A DNA stretch of 64,000 bases from Isoetes taiwanensis. Taxonomy: Eukaryota > Streptophyta > Lycopodiopsida > Isoetales > Isoetaceae. The stretch covers positions 124,001 to 188,000 of the forward strand of contig JAJEKV010000084.1 of assembly GCA_021234155.1 (NCBI GenBank), read 5' to 3'. The translations under genes and the position numbers were made by a program. Position 1 is the stretch's first letter; every line of letters begins with the position of its first letter. A model generated the notes under the pieces. That model was not told the origin of the DNA. It did no database searches and worked only from the letters and a program-made list of their open reading frames with translations. This document shows, in pieces, positions 10,437-25,079 of the stretch.

Positions 10437-12243
10437 TGTGGCGTTCGGCCACGATTATCTCGCTCGGGGCGTATATTGTACTACCACGTCACGCGTTACC
10501 GCCGCCACCCCGATTGACGTGTGCGTAGCGTATAGCCAAGTGGGTAGCCCTAGGGGGCAACTTGCTAAGAATGTGCATTAGTATTAATGTGCACATTTTC
10601 CAATGTACACATTAATGTGGGCACACATTTCCATGTGGCCACTTGATGCCAAGTGGGCCATACCCATAGGTGCAAGTAATGTGCACATTTTCCAATGTAC
10701 ACATTCATTAATGTGCACACATTTCCATGTGAGCACATTTGGGTGCACACATTTCCATGTGGGCACATTTGGCCCACCTAGCCCTTAAAGGCAAGTGGGC
10801 CCATTACCAATATCCCACATGCCAAAGGGGATAATTGGAAACCCTAACCACCCCCTTGTCTATATAGGGTAGGAAACCTAACTAACCTAATTTTCGATTT
10901 TAGGGTTTCAGAACTCTGTTTTGGCTGCCTCAACAGCCAAAACCGCATCCCAGACTCTGCTTGGGAGAATTACATCCTCGGTTTCTCGAGATTGACGTTT
11001 CAGCGAGGATGGTCGAGAGCTCGAGTCGGAGGAGCCCCTCAAGGATCAGGTATTTGGCCAATTAGATAGTCTAAACCCTATTTTAGGCATTGAATCAGTA
11101 GGTTTAGCCTATTAGATTGCCCATAGCAGCCCTCTAGAACTCTAGATAGCAGATTCTAACTAAAGAACCTAACTCTATGATATAGATTAGATCTTGTTCT
11201 TTAGTTCTTCTGTGATGTATATGGATGATGTATCTCTGTGAACTCCTTGTATTGGGAAGGGGGGTAGAGACCTAAAGCTTGGTAGTTGATGCTCCTAGAG
11301 TAGCCTCTCTAGCACACTGTAGATGCGGCCTGCGTACAATAGCCCGCCTGTGTTGTGTTCTTAGGGGTCAGACCGGTTGATAAGGGTGGCTGTGTCCATA
11401 GCGGTTGCTCTCTCGGGATGTAAAGTCTACCCGGAGAGCACTGCAGACTAGCGCTTAATACTCAGGGACTGCGTGCACCCTGAGTATGAGTTCGACACCC
11501 GTTGGGGATAAGAAGCCGTGCCTGGCGACGGTGCCACCAGGGGTTTCAGCCGAGGTCCTGTGTGCAGTGGTTGTGCTGGCACAGGGGTCGGGACCTGATC
11601 GTGGTGGTAGTTCCCTTCAAGTGGGTTAAAGTCGAAAATGACGGTTGGTGTCCTCTAGTCCGCCTGCTATGGCATTGATCATCTGGTGGGAGAGAAACCT
11701 CCCTACCGCCTCATCGGTGCAGGGGAGATGTAACCTGGCTATAGCCCCTTTGGCTATGATCCCGGCGAGGCTCACGGTCCAACCCGAAGTTCTTCAACCT
11801 ATCTCGCAAAGTGTACGCAGGGAGGGGCGGATGGAGTGGACAACCCTAAGCCATGTTCATGTACCCGGCCAAATCCATTGCCATGAATTGATTGCGCAAT
11901 GAACTCACGAGACCCAAGCCGTCGATCATCCCTTTGAGTCCGAGCCTTGGGTAGGATTCCCTATGTGATGTGCTGATCTTTGTCTATGCAGATATGTGGA
12001 GGGCCATCCTTCGTGATGGTCATATGATATTGATGTATGTGCTACTGACATGTATGTTTACGCTTCCGCAGCTAGGTAGGCCCTGAGGGAGACGGGGTGC
12101 AATGACCCTTCCACTCTTCCCACTGGAACCCGTCACGGTTGCAGTGTCATGTGGAGGGCCCTGTATTAGCATGGAGCTGGTATGGGGGATGAACTCCTGT
12201 TTGTATACGGTGAGGGCACCGTATACGAGTAGGGGACGTCACA
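10437..12243 (+). repeat. 3' LTR of element A
   Basis: Direct repeat of 2404-4222, starting TGTGGCG and ending GGGGACGTCACA. The LTR termini form an extended inverted repeat TGTGACG...CGTCACA rather than just TG...CA. It carries no coding sequence. Confidence 0.88.
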
Positions 12244-12248
12244 CATTC

Positions 12249-12490
12249 TTCCCTGATACATTCGTGACGATCTTCGTCATTACAAATCTTTGTTCTTTCT
12301 TCTTAGGTACCAAGCTTTTGTCCAGTGCAAGACCTTTATCCGATTCTTACCGTCAGCATTTGAAACATGCACTCTTGATATATTCGTGATGATCATGCTC
12401 ATTACGAACGTTTGTCCTTCCTTTATAGGTACCACGATTTTGTCGAGTGCAAGATCTTCATCCGATTCTTACTGTCAGCGCGTATGTTCT
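12249..12490 (+). repeat. Two-copy tandem repeat with splice-acceptor-like tracts
   Basis: Two units of about 120 bp (roughly 12252-12373 and 12376-12490) share GTGA(C/T)GATC, a pyrimidine tract ending in TTAG or ATAG, then GTACCA(A/C)G(A/C)TTTTGTC(C/G)AGTGCAAGA, and CCGATTCTTAC(C/T)GTCAG. The copies look like a duplicated intron end plus exon. One frame reads LSSARPLSDSYRQ and LSSARSSSDSYCQR, which could be transit-peptide-like sequence of the following OSB-like exon. Element A inserted immediately upstream. Confidence 0.6.
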
Positions 12491-12552
12491 AGAGTTCTTC
12501 TTTCCCAGACCTATCTGTTACCACTTCTTCCTTTACCACTTCCTGCCATTCA

Positions 12553-12828
12553 TCACAGAGGAAGTATGACTCTGGAAGCTGGGACAGCTATGTGGTAGAT
12601 TTGGAGCATGATTCTAAAAAGGCTCGGAAGCAGCAAGAGTTAAATGTTGAGAATGATGGCGAGTTTATGAGACCTTCTTTTGTAAACTGGACCAAAGAAC
12701 TGGCTAATACTGTGTCTTTAATTGGCACTGTCAAGGGTGATGTAGAGAAGAAATCCACGAGCAATGGAAAGCCATATACCCGTTGCAGTTTATCCGTTTG
12801 GAAGACCTTTTACTGTCTATTTTTTTAG
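12553..12828 (+). CDS. OSB/SSB-like single-stranded DNA-binding protein exon
   Basis: An open frame runs from the Ser-rich stretch near 12553 to TAG at 12828. It begins with YDSGSWDSYVVDLEHDSKK, then a polar linker. From about 12685 comes a block typical of the first strands of the OB fold in plant organellar single-stranded DNA-binding (OSB) proteins: NWTKELANTVSLIGTVKGDV, then NGKPYTRCSLSVWK. In that family Trp, the (A)N(S/T)V.L(I/V)G.V core and GKP/GR are conserved. The remaining OB strands and PDF motif are not found downstream. This is therefore one exon of an intron-rich gene or a fragment. Such proteins bind organelle ssDNA and limit recombination. The assignment is moderate. Confidence 0.42.
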   Translation, partial: SQRKYDSGSWDSYVVDLEHDSKKARKQQELNVENDGEFMRPSFVNWTKELANTVSLIGTVKGDVEKKSTSNGKPYTRCSLSVWKTFYCLFF

Positions 12829-14225
12829 ATCCAAATCTGATCTTCACGCACAACATCTAAGGTAAGATGAATGCTACATCCTGAGCATGGCGAACATTAT
12901 TTCTTTACAAGTAATGCAATAAATGAAAGAACTTTCTGCTTTGCATAAAATAAAGATTTCCTGCAATGTACATGTTATGCAAAAAAGTTTATCAGGCTTT
13001 TCCTTTGCGCTACTATAAGATTCTTGAGAATTTGTTTGTTTTTGAGAACGCCACATTATATGGTGATTTTGGCAATGATGTTTTCATCTAAAGCTTGAAT
13101 TATTTGACACAGTTTAGGAATATGATGCAATTTTAGCTATGTCATCAGCTATGCATTTTGGCAGTTGGTAGCAATACATAAAGCATTAGTGACTTTAGAG
13201 ATGGTGACCTTTAAACTTCTGAAAATTTGATCTGTAGCACAAGGGATATTCACATTATTTACCCTCACACTATATTTGATGAAGGGACTAGAGAGTTGAG
13301 TGCTGGGATGCAAATTTGACAAACTGATTTGGCTAGATCCGAAAGAGGAAGCATTGTTTTATTTATGATTTGCTTGGTAGGCATTTATATGTCAGTAGTA
13401 TTTTAGAGCATAATTTTGCCCTAGAATTGTCAACTCAACTATTGGCTCTAACCATTGTCTCTGATAGCTTACAATTGCTTCCTTGCATTTGCAGATTTTC
13501 AAGGCTATGCATTAGTTCTGACATGTGACCTGAGGCAGTGCCGTAAGGATTACACTTCTTTGGTCTCCTGTTGAGTGTCTAACCCACAACCTCTTCAAGC
13601 CATTGTTTCTATGACATCATTGGCAGCCTAGATTCTCACACCTATGTCATTATTTCGACACAGAAATGGGTTCAAGATTTCTTAGGATATAATTATCTTG
13701 GATGATGAAAAAGTTTTCAATTTCAAGTAGATTCCAGGTACTTTAGCTGGGTTTAAAAAGTAGCCCTGGAAATGGAAGATATATAGTGTTAAAATTGATG
13801 TAATTGAAGTCTAGAATCTCAGATGAGTCATTCTGTCTGAAAATGCGCAGATAATCTTTTTTCCAGTGACAAGCACAGCAACATCTAGATGGTCATATGA
13901 TCAGTAATTCTGAATGTCTATTCTGCCATGCTGAACTTTTTCTCTGGCATATAACTTTTACCTTCAAGAAATGCACTGATTAACATCTTGACCCTCTGAC
14001 ATACTTTGGACTATTGACAACATGCAACTATTTTTCTGGTTGTATGTGGTTATTGGTGTTTATTTGGCATGATAGTTCCGCAGGGCCATGCAAAAAAGAT
14101 TCCCCTTTTAGTCTGAAAATAAGCAGAAAGCAGGCAATTGCTGGCTTATAGGCTCACAACTGTTTGTCTCTGAGATGTGGGGCACTATTCAGAAAATACA
14201 GCCAGCTCTTTATTCGAAATGAAAT
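12829..14225. other. AT-rich non-coding stretch
   Basis: No open frame, repeat or RNA gene is convincing here. Base composition is typical of a plant intron, which fits an intron of the OSB-like gene. Confidence 0.4.
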
Positions 14226-14992
14226 TTGACAAATCTTCATATGTTTTACAAGCATGGTGTTAAAGACTTTCTAGTGCAGGCACACAGATGTGGACCAGTG
14301 CATACACCGAAGGAACGCGCTGCCTTGAAGCAGTACTTGGATGCTTGCTTCATGGCCAAGCTTTGGGATGCAGGTGCCCTGTCACATGTCAAGGTGGCAA
14401 ATTATCGACAACAGGTTAATCCCATGCTCACGAGGGGCCCACACCACTACCTGCGCACCCATCTACCCATGAAAAAGCGCAGGGTGATTGCTTCCATTCG
14501 CACAGGTGCACACCACCTCCGCATTGAGACAGGGAGATGGATTCGGGAGCCGCGTGAGGACAGAGTCTGTCAGTGCTGTCAACAGGGCGCCATTGAGGAT
14601 GAAAGTCACGCCCTCCAGGCCTGTCCGGCGTACGAGCATATCCGGGCTCGGTATGCTCGGTTAGTTGTGCCCCATCAGGCCTTGCATGAGCTACTGAGCA
14701 CGGCCTCTGTAGGCTTGTTGGGATCGTACCTCCGGGAGGTAATGGATACGCGGACTCAGTTATGCCCCCCTGTCCGACATTAACCTCAGCTGTACTTGTG
14801 ATTATGTATATAACTGTGCAGTATGTCAGCATCCTTATTGCTACTAAGGTTTTTCCCCGAAAACCCTTCGGGGCGGGGGTTTTTTAATCCTGGTAGTAAT
14901 ACGCCTGCTGCTCTCTCTTTGTACTTGGGTCCCATAGGCCAGTTGGTCTCCGTGGACGATAAAATCATATTCTATTCTATTCTGTTCATCAT
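14226..14992 (+). mobile_element. 5'-truncated LINE with TATTC tail
   Basis: An open frame (14226-14783, 185 codons) is the C-terminus of a LINE ORF2. It has the IRTGAHHLRIETGRW motif and a Cys/His zinc-binding cluster (CQCCQQG...EDESHALQACPAYE) typical of the region after reverse transcriptase in plant L1-type elements. Its 3' UTR has a hairpin CCCCGAAAACCCTTCGGGG followed by a G/T run (14858-14890), and CATAGGCCAGTTGGTCTCCGTGG. The element ends in TATTC pentamers (14973-14992). The same 3' end occurs at 24.9-25.08 kb and, inverted, at 22.45 kb. Confidence 0.8.
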
Positions 14993-15169
14993 TTGAGAAC
15001 TTGAATTGGTGATGCAATTATTGGAAATACTTACTATTGCTTTTATATCAGAAAATCCTCTCTTCTGAAGATCATGTGCATTGTGTGCGCAGATTCTCGA
15101 AAGAGGAAGAAGATTTCTTCAGAATCTTCTAGGGAAAGAAAAAGATCTTTAGAATCTGCCTTTGTCTTT

Positions 15170-16006
15170 AATATCCACCTATATAATATTTAATCCATTC
15201 GCATGCTTCATTATTCAGAACCGGATCCATATCTTCAAATGCAACATAGCTTGAATATGATTTTTCCATATGCAAACCCAAAATAGGCAATACAAGCACT
15301 GATAAAATTATAAGTTTATTTAATATTCAATAGTGCAATTGCCCACCTATAAAATTCGATTGGGTTATGTGGTCTCTCATAAAACGACAATGCAACTTAA
15401 CCAATATAACTAATCCAATCTACGATCCAATAACTTCCCATGCTATGAAAACTCTACACAAACATCAAGTACATCATCATCCCTTTCAATAAAAACACGC
15501 CTTATGTTCAAACTTCAACTTCTAATTGAATTGTCAATGGCAACATCCTACACAATCTCATTTCCAAGGCATACAAATCAAATTTATCTACTTATATGGA
15601 AACTATCGTAACGATATTAGAAGCTTTTAATCATATCATCACTTTTATTTCCTTTAGACATGGTGTTAAAATGTTGCTAACTTTAGGTAGTTCATTCATT
15701 CTTACGCAATCCTATCCTTTCTTTTCACGCAATCCTATCCTTTCTTTTCCTACTTAATTCTACTATAGCAAGTTCATATCTCAGATAAGGTTTTATGTAT
15801 AGAAAAGGAGTAATCCTTGCGAGATTTGAGATTGGAATTCCATCGACTGCCAAATCCTTGCATACCTATGTCGTTGTGGAGCTTAAAGTTTACAAATGCC
15901 AATTCACTCATGACATCCTTATGGCACTATTCTAAAGCCTATTAATGCAAAACTATTCTACAATCCACATTTGCTAAAGCCCGGCAACGCCGGGCACCAC
16001 GACTAG
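15170..16006 (+). mobile_element. Possible non-autonomous Helitron (3' terminus clear, 5' end tentative)
   Basis: The 3' end has the Helitron signature: a GC hairpin GCCCGGC-AAC-GCCGGGC (15979-15995), then seven bases, then CTAG (16003-16006) followed by T, with no inverted repeats. Helitron 3' ends are hairpin plus CTRR inserted before T. A possible 5' start is ATCCACCTATATAATATTTAA near 15172 (TC start after A), but this is weak. Nothing coding lies between, so it would be a non-autonomous element mobilised by Rep/helicase encoded elsewhere. Confidence 0.45.
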
Positions 16007-16009
16007 TCA

Positions 16010-19140
<3,131 letters not shown>

Positions 19141-22100
19141 AATGCAAAATTACAACTGTCCGAACATCTCTTCTTTAAATTTGGTTTTTTCGTCGTGTGG
19201 AAAATCTTTTTAGATTTTTTTTTATAAGATTAGGCCTAAGGTTTGGGGTTTTCCGAGATGCTGGAGAACTTTCCGAACTCCAAAAATGTCTAAAAGCTTT
19301 AAGGACATAAATCGAAATGGTGCATGCAAAGCATGAGGATGGGTGGAAGTCAGCTCAACCTTCCATAATCATCTTCGATAAATTGTCTATAATGATATTT
19401 TTTTTGAAGAACGTGTTTTACTTCATATTATACACTCAAAATATTACAAAGTACTTCCAGAAGTAAGAAATGTCCCTGAAGCATCAATCACTTTTAGATG
19501 ATCACTCCATATTGGAAGTTTAATACGATCAGGCCAATTGGAGATCTGAAAGCAATTATACAACTTCTTACGAATTTCTTGAAGTACCACCTGAGAATGA
19601 TGTTTTGTTTTTTGGGATTTCCCATATCCGGCCATATTCAGAAGGAGATTTTAGCTCTGTTTCTTTCTGGAGCACCCGAAATGAAACATGCAATCGGCGA
19701 TGCCTTGCAGATCAGAAGCTCTATTGACATTTTTTAAAAGAAAACAGAGAGGTATGCGAGCCAAATCAGCCAAATCTTTGTTGTGCATCCTTTTTTAGGT
19801 ACTGGAATTCTGCTTTTCCATCTCTGTTGTTCTCAACTAGAACTTAATCTCTTTTCAGACCATGGTTTTATGGAATCATGCCGTCAAGCAAAACCTTGAA
19901 GTCTAAGCTTCGGTGGATTTATACAAGGAAGCAAAATATATTTCGATTTTTTGTTTGTCCCTTTCTAGAATTTTCGTTTAAGGCATTTCTTTTTCTTGCT
20001 TCTTAAGTTGCAAAATTTCAGAGAGTCTTTGTGCAGTATCTACACATTTATGTTCGGAATGGAGCTATATTTTGGAACATTTTCAGCATGCATTTTTGTT
20101 CTCATGGACAAAACATAAATATCCCAGGTATTTTTGTGTTTGTGATGATATCATTCTCTTCTTTCTCAAGGTGACTTATTTGTTGTTGCTGGAGGTTAAT
20201 AACTTGCATATTTTAATTCACATGAATTTGTTCTAGGAGGTAAAGGAGCCTGAGGTTTCTACATATTGTTTTCCATGGTAATATTCCCTGTTTCATTTCA
20301 TTGTCTTCCATCATATAAGCAGCTTACCTCATTCGCTATGCAAAAGCAGTAGTCGTGACTAGGATATGCGGTGTATGCAGTGTGCAGATGAGTGATCAAG
20401 ATTGAAAACCCAATTCTCGAGCTTGAAAATTGTGAGATCAAAAAGTTGTTGCAGTACAAAGTTTTGTTTTGTTGCATGATTTCTAGATTGTGCTTTAGAA
20501 TCAGAATAGGTGAGAACTTCTTAAATAACTACTTTATGTTTATTGGGTCGTACAGTTCTCTCTCCTTGATGAATGATACTTCATATGCATTAGTGGAGCT
20601 AGGTATATTTGCATCATATATGAGCTCCATATCCAGCTTTATTAGTTTGTTTCAGAGGTCTGTGGATGTAGATCTGGATCTGAACAATTCTGGCATGCTA
20701 TTTGCTTAACCCGACATGCTATTTGCTTAACATCTTTGACTTTTCTGGAGTTATCATTCCTTTTTTCTAAATTGTCGTTCCTGTTAGCATTCTTTTGAAG
20801 CTCACAGTAATATATGCAAAGGCTTTTACTGGCAGGGATTCCAGGAGAAAGCGTATCCTTTACTACAAAAAGCAGGGATTTAAGCAAGTTCAGTTTCTAA
20901 AGAACTTACTCCCCCATATCTAATATACATCTCATCAGATACAAAATAGAAAGAACCATTATCATATGCTCCTTTCTGTTGAATTATAAGAATCGCATAT
21001 TGCTTCATATGCATTTTTATTTGGCTGCAGATTCCACTTTCAGAGCTAATGCCACTTTCAGAGGTAATGCTGAGCTTCAGATAAAGTCATACACGTTGTT
21101 GCCAACAGATGCATAATAGCATTAACAAGTTGTTTTTTGGTCAAAGAACACTTCCTCCATGAAGAGGCGTTTGCATGCTTGAATTGCCAAGTAAGAATCA
21201 TAAGATAGAACATTGAGTTTGGCTCTCACTCTCATTTTTATGTTCTATGGAAGCAGCTATTCTATTATACGATGTTAGGATGGAAGGCTCTTAACTTATG
21301 CACAAATTTATGAAGAAATTTTGTGTACCTAGCAATATGTCTATAATGTAATTGACATATTGCTATAGTCTATAGTTATGGTGGAAGAACAAAGTTAGTG
21401 GATATTCTTACCTTAATTATGAAATATGTTTCCTATATTTTGATATGATTATATTCGATGCTTGGAAGGTAGAAAATACATGTAATAGAGCAGAAAGGTG
21501 GAAGAACATCTTTAAGTTTTTTGCTTCCTTGAAAATATAGGTAATGCCACTTATAATTGTTTTCTATTTTAGTTCCTTGCTTTCTTGAAAATATAAATAG
21601 TGTCACTCATAATTGTTTTGTATTTTAGTGCTATTGTCTTGCTGCATCAAGTACCAAGGTAGATTTCCACTATTCTTTAGAGCTTTGACTCATAGAAAGC
21701 ATACAGATAAAGCTCATGGTACTATTATGATAGCTAGGTCCAAGAGTTAGATGTGTATTTTATAAGAAAACCATCCAAAAAGCACCCTTAAGACGTCACG
21801 GTGTAGGAGTAAATGACTTCATTGATGTCCCATATAACTTTGAAAAAACATGTCATATTATACATTAAACCTAGCAGTCCCATACGAGAGCTCATAGACA
21901 TTGTCCTATCAATCAGTCATATTTCATTTCCAAATGAATTTAGAGATTGTAGTGTCCCTCTATGATGCTATTGGGCTTTGCTCTAATGTCTACATGATAG
22001 CTTTAGAGATGCAAAATATTGGGCATATGCCCTTTGTAAGATCTACAAGATGTACATCGAGAGGCATTACCAAGAACTTAAAAATTGCAAATTGAATAAA

Positions 22101-22440
22101 TGGAACTAATAATGAGCCAAGTCTAGGCCTAAAGCATGGAAATGTCCAATGTAATCACAAGATGTGGAGCATGAATGAGCCACATTTATTTAAAGTATAG
22201 AAGCAAATGGATAAGTTTGTGAGTAGTGAAACTAAATGCAAATTAGGTGAGTTGTGGCAATGGCGCATATTTCATCTTTATGCATATGATTTGTGTAAGA
22301 GTTCAATGCAAAGTAGGCAACTAAGCAATGTTAATTTTTTGTGCATATTATTTGTGCAACAATTCGATAGAAAGTGAATTCCATCACGTATTGGGGACAT
22401 TTTTATTGTCATTAGGCAAAAGAAATACATGTACCTAATC
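19141..22440. other. AT-rich intergenic or intronic DNA
   Basis: Only short frames occur. One minus frame (19444-19635) has non-random-looking composition (WPDRIKLPIWSDHLKVID) and could be an exon or gene relic, but I cannot name it. The rest shows nothing beyond short duplications such as the AATGCCACTTATAATTGTTTT-like units near 21540-21640. Confidence 0.35.
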
Positions 22441-22445
22441 TTTCT

Positions 22446-24070
22446 AATGAATAGAATAGAATAGAATAGAATAGAATAGAATAGAATAGAATAGTTTTTT
22501 TAACGTCCACGGAGACCAATAGGTCATGGGACCCATATAATGGGCTAGTACAATCATTACTACTAGGATTAAAAAACCCCTGCCTTGAAAAGTTTTCAAG
22601 GGAAAAACCTTTGCAGTAATGATGATACTAGACAAGCTTAGATAATGACTACTGAGGGCTCAGTAATTGCAGACGTTTATCTAGAACCTCAAGTATGTAT
22701 AATGCCAAGTCATGCACAGATGGTGCGCTGAGAAGTTGTGGAAGCGTGGAATGGAATGCTAAGGTCGAAAAAATGATTCCTGACTATCTCAAAAGCGGGG
22801 CAACCGAGGAAGAGTATGGCTTTCATCTTCAATAACTCAGAACTAGCAACAGGCACATAGTTCTCACGGCAATTCGCGGCGCTCCCATCTACCCGTGCCT
22901 CAATCCGTAGCACTGTGGGACCCCGCGTAATTGATGCAATGCAATAGCTACAAGCTTGTTCCCGGACAATGAAGCAAGCAAATAAGCTTGGGGCCCCGTG
23001 CCAAAGTGGGATTTATGTGTACATGATAATGACCGGTTTTCACTTGGGCCAAAGTAATCTGCGTCCCATATCTTTTGAGAAAAAACGACCATTAAGATAT
23101 TGTTGCAAAAGCTCGGGATCGAACCGGCAAGCATAAGGCGGTGCTCGTTGCACCCCAACGAGCAAACCATGTAGTGCAATGCTCTTTCCAACATCGTTCA
23201 AACGCCGAGGAGATTCAGCCATGGCAAGTGCAAGAACAGGATACCTAACATCATCTATGTGGTGCACTTTGCAGATATAGTGGAGATGGCGCTTCATGGC
23301 AAAATGTTGAAGAGGCCAAAAACCTGTCTCTTGTAAAAGAATAGCATAGGGCACACCGTTGTTTTAACTCCAAGGTCGTAAGTGAGAAAGGACTTTTGCA
23401 CCCGCCCAAGCTCTCCCAAGCACTAGCACTAATGGCGTGCCCCACACTTCGTAACCATACAAGAAAAAGTGCTCGCCAAAGCTCGAAACAAGTGGGCTTT
23501 CCGTGGCCAATCATGAATTTCTCGCGAAAACAATTGTTTTGCATTGCATAGAGTGCTCTCCATCCAAAGACCACACCCGCTTGGTAATACAATCGTTCCC
23601 AAAGTGTGTTCTTACTGCATTCTACACCAAGATACTTGTAGCTATCTACAACTTCAACTTCGCAGCCTATCATAGTGCATAGGGGAACATTGTGACGAGA
23701 ATATTGAACTACCAAAAGCTTGGTCTTTTGCGATTAACACGACACTTTGTGTTCTCACGTAAACCGTGCGAGAGCATGTAAATGTTGCCGCATACTAGCA
23801 AATGTATGTGCCGGCGTGAAACATCATCAAAGATACATAAGTTGCCTAATGATATAGTGTGCCAAATGTGGACCTCCGCCGCCATGATTATCAAGCCATT
23901 CTTCCAATTGATCAATGTACAAGCCAAAGAGTGTAGGAGATAAAGGGCAACCCTGCCGAACTCCAATATTGCTAGTGATTTGAGTACCTGATGCTGGAAA
24001 TTTAGAGCCGATAAACTGCATTTTGAAGTTCTTGTGGAAAACCCTATAAAGTTCCATTGGCTCCCTCTCA
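22446..24070 (-). mobile_element. Decayed LINE of the TATTC-tail family
   Basis: Reading the minus strand, the segment starts in reverse transcriptase: HKNFKMQFIG near 24040, then the motif NIGVRQGCPLSPTLFGLYID near 23965-23910. It continues through the thumb region (VVDSYKYLGVECSKN near 23655) to the 3' UTR with the AAACCTTTTCAAGG hairpin-like region and GACCTATTGGTCTCCGTGGAC. It ends in about ten (TATTC) units at 22447-22495. Frameshifts occur throughout, and the FADD-type catalytic segment is disrupted (IFDDV near 23840). The 5' part is missing. Confidence 0.75.
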
Positions 24071-24200
24071 AATTTGCAAACTATTGTATATAAATTTCAT
24101 AGTGGCCTACAATAAAATTGTACTCCCTCTCAAATCTGCAAACTATTGTACATATGTTTACAATTTCATGGTGGCCTACAATAAAATTGTACCTACGCCC
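24066..24200. repeat. Tandem duplication beside LINE 5' end
   Basis: Two units of about 65 bp share CTCCCTCTCAAAT(T/C)TGCAAACTATTGTA and TGGCCTACAATAAAATTGTAC. They sit next to the truncated end of the LINE. Confidence 0.75.
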
Positions 24201-24739
24201 GTAAACTGTTAGATACTTATGTAAAAGGTCTAATGCAAGATTGAATCTACAAGTAAGGGTATATACGCACTGCTCATTCTAAATGTATCATAATGAAAAA
24301 TCCTAAGGCAAAAGGCACCTATTATATGAAATGCATAAATGTCGTATACAAGCAACACAACCCCATGTAACCCTTGGCCACCAACTAGACTACTTCTAAA
24401 CATTTGTTAAAGAAACAACAGATGCGATGAATAATTAGATCATGTATGTAATAAACCAAAAGATGGGGTAGAGACGGTTCTCACCCCAAACTACCATACA
24501 AGGCCCACATTCGAAGAATGAAGTTACCTTGAAAAATATAGTCTCGAGGATTATGACCTGATCAAGGGCCTTTGGACAATACCAAACTCACAAAGTTGAA
24601 GCCCAAGAAACATCTTTAAAATATAAGAACTTCGGATAGCAGAGAAAGCAAAACTTCGGATTTTTTTCCGTATACATATTCGAGTAGGACACCAAAATTC
24701 CGTTCGAATTTATTTTCCAATTTACTTTTGGTATGTTCG

Positions 24740-25079
24740 ACTACTAGTGCCTGGCCAGCCGTTGCATCAGTTATTGACTACAACGTCAGTGGGTTTGTTG
24801 GGGTCATACCTCCAGGAGGTTATGGATGCACGGACTCGTTTGTGTCCTACGGGACGGTCTTGAACTGTCCTATGCAATTGTACAGTGTGCCAGCATGCTT
24901 ATTACTGCTAAGGGTTTTCCCTCGAAAACCCTTCGGGGCGGGGGTTTTTTAATCCTGTCAGTAATACGCTTGCTGCTCTCTTTTTGTTTGGGTCCCATAG
25001 GCCAATTGGTCTCCGTGGACGCTAAAAACCTATTCTATTCTATTCTATTCTATTCTATTCTATTCTATTCTATTCTATT
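24740..25079 (+). mobile_element. Very short LINE 3' end (TATTC-tail family)
   Basis: The sequence GGGTTTGTTGGGGTCATACC corresponds to the final codons of the LINE at 14226 (VGLLGSYL). It is followed by the same 3' UTR hairpin (CTCGAAAACCCTTCGGGGCGGGGG near 24911), the CCATAGGCCAATTGGTCTCCGTGGAC block and about ten TATTC pentamers ending at 25079. Confidence 0.8.

Larger units (their letters stand above)
2404..12243 (+). mobile_element. Element A: degenerate Ty3/gypsy chromovirus with H3-tail ORF
   Basis: This is a complete but heavily decayed LTR retrotransposon. Direct LTRs of about 1.8 kb (2404-4222 and 10437-12243) begin TGTG(A/G)CG, and the 3' copy ends ACGTCACA. The element is bounded by a 5-bp target duplication CATTC (2399-2403 and 12244-12248). 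Internally, in + orientation, it has a primer site, two hairpins, a TATA box, a damaged H3-tail ORF, gag C-terminus with zinc knuckle and protease, reverse transcriptase, RNase H, integrase with a chromodomain, and a polypurine tract. Compared with element B it lacks the histone fold, the 513-residue ORF and most of gag, by an internal deletion near 5685. Every pol ORF carries frameshifts. It inserted into a CTTTGATACATTC-type tandem repeat. Confidence 0.9.

Noticed and set aside
24060-24200. CRISPR-like direct repeats
   Set aside because: Two-copy tandem duplication only, in a eukaryotic context; no array anywhere in the window has uniform repeats and spacers.
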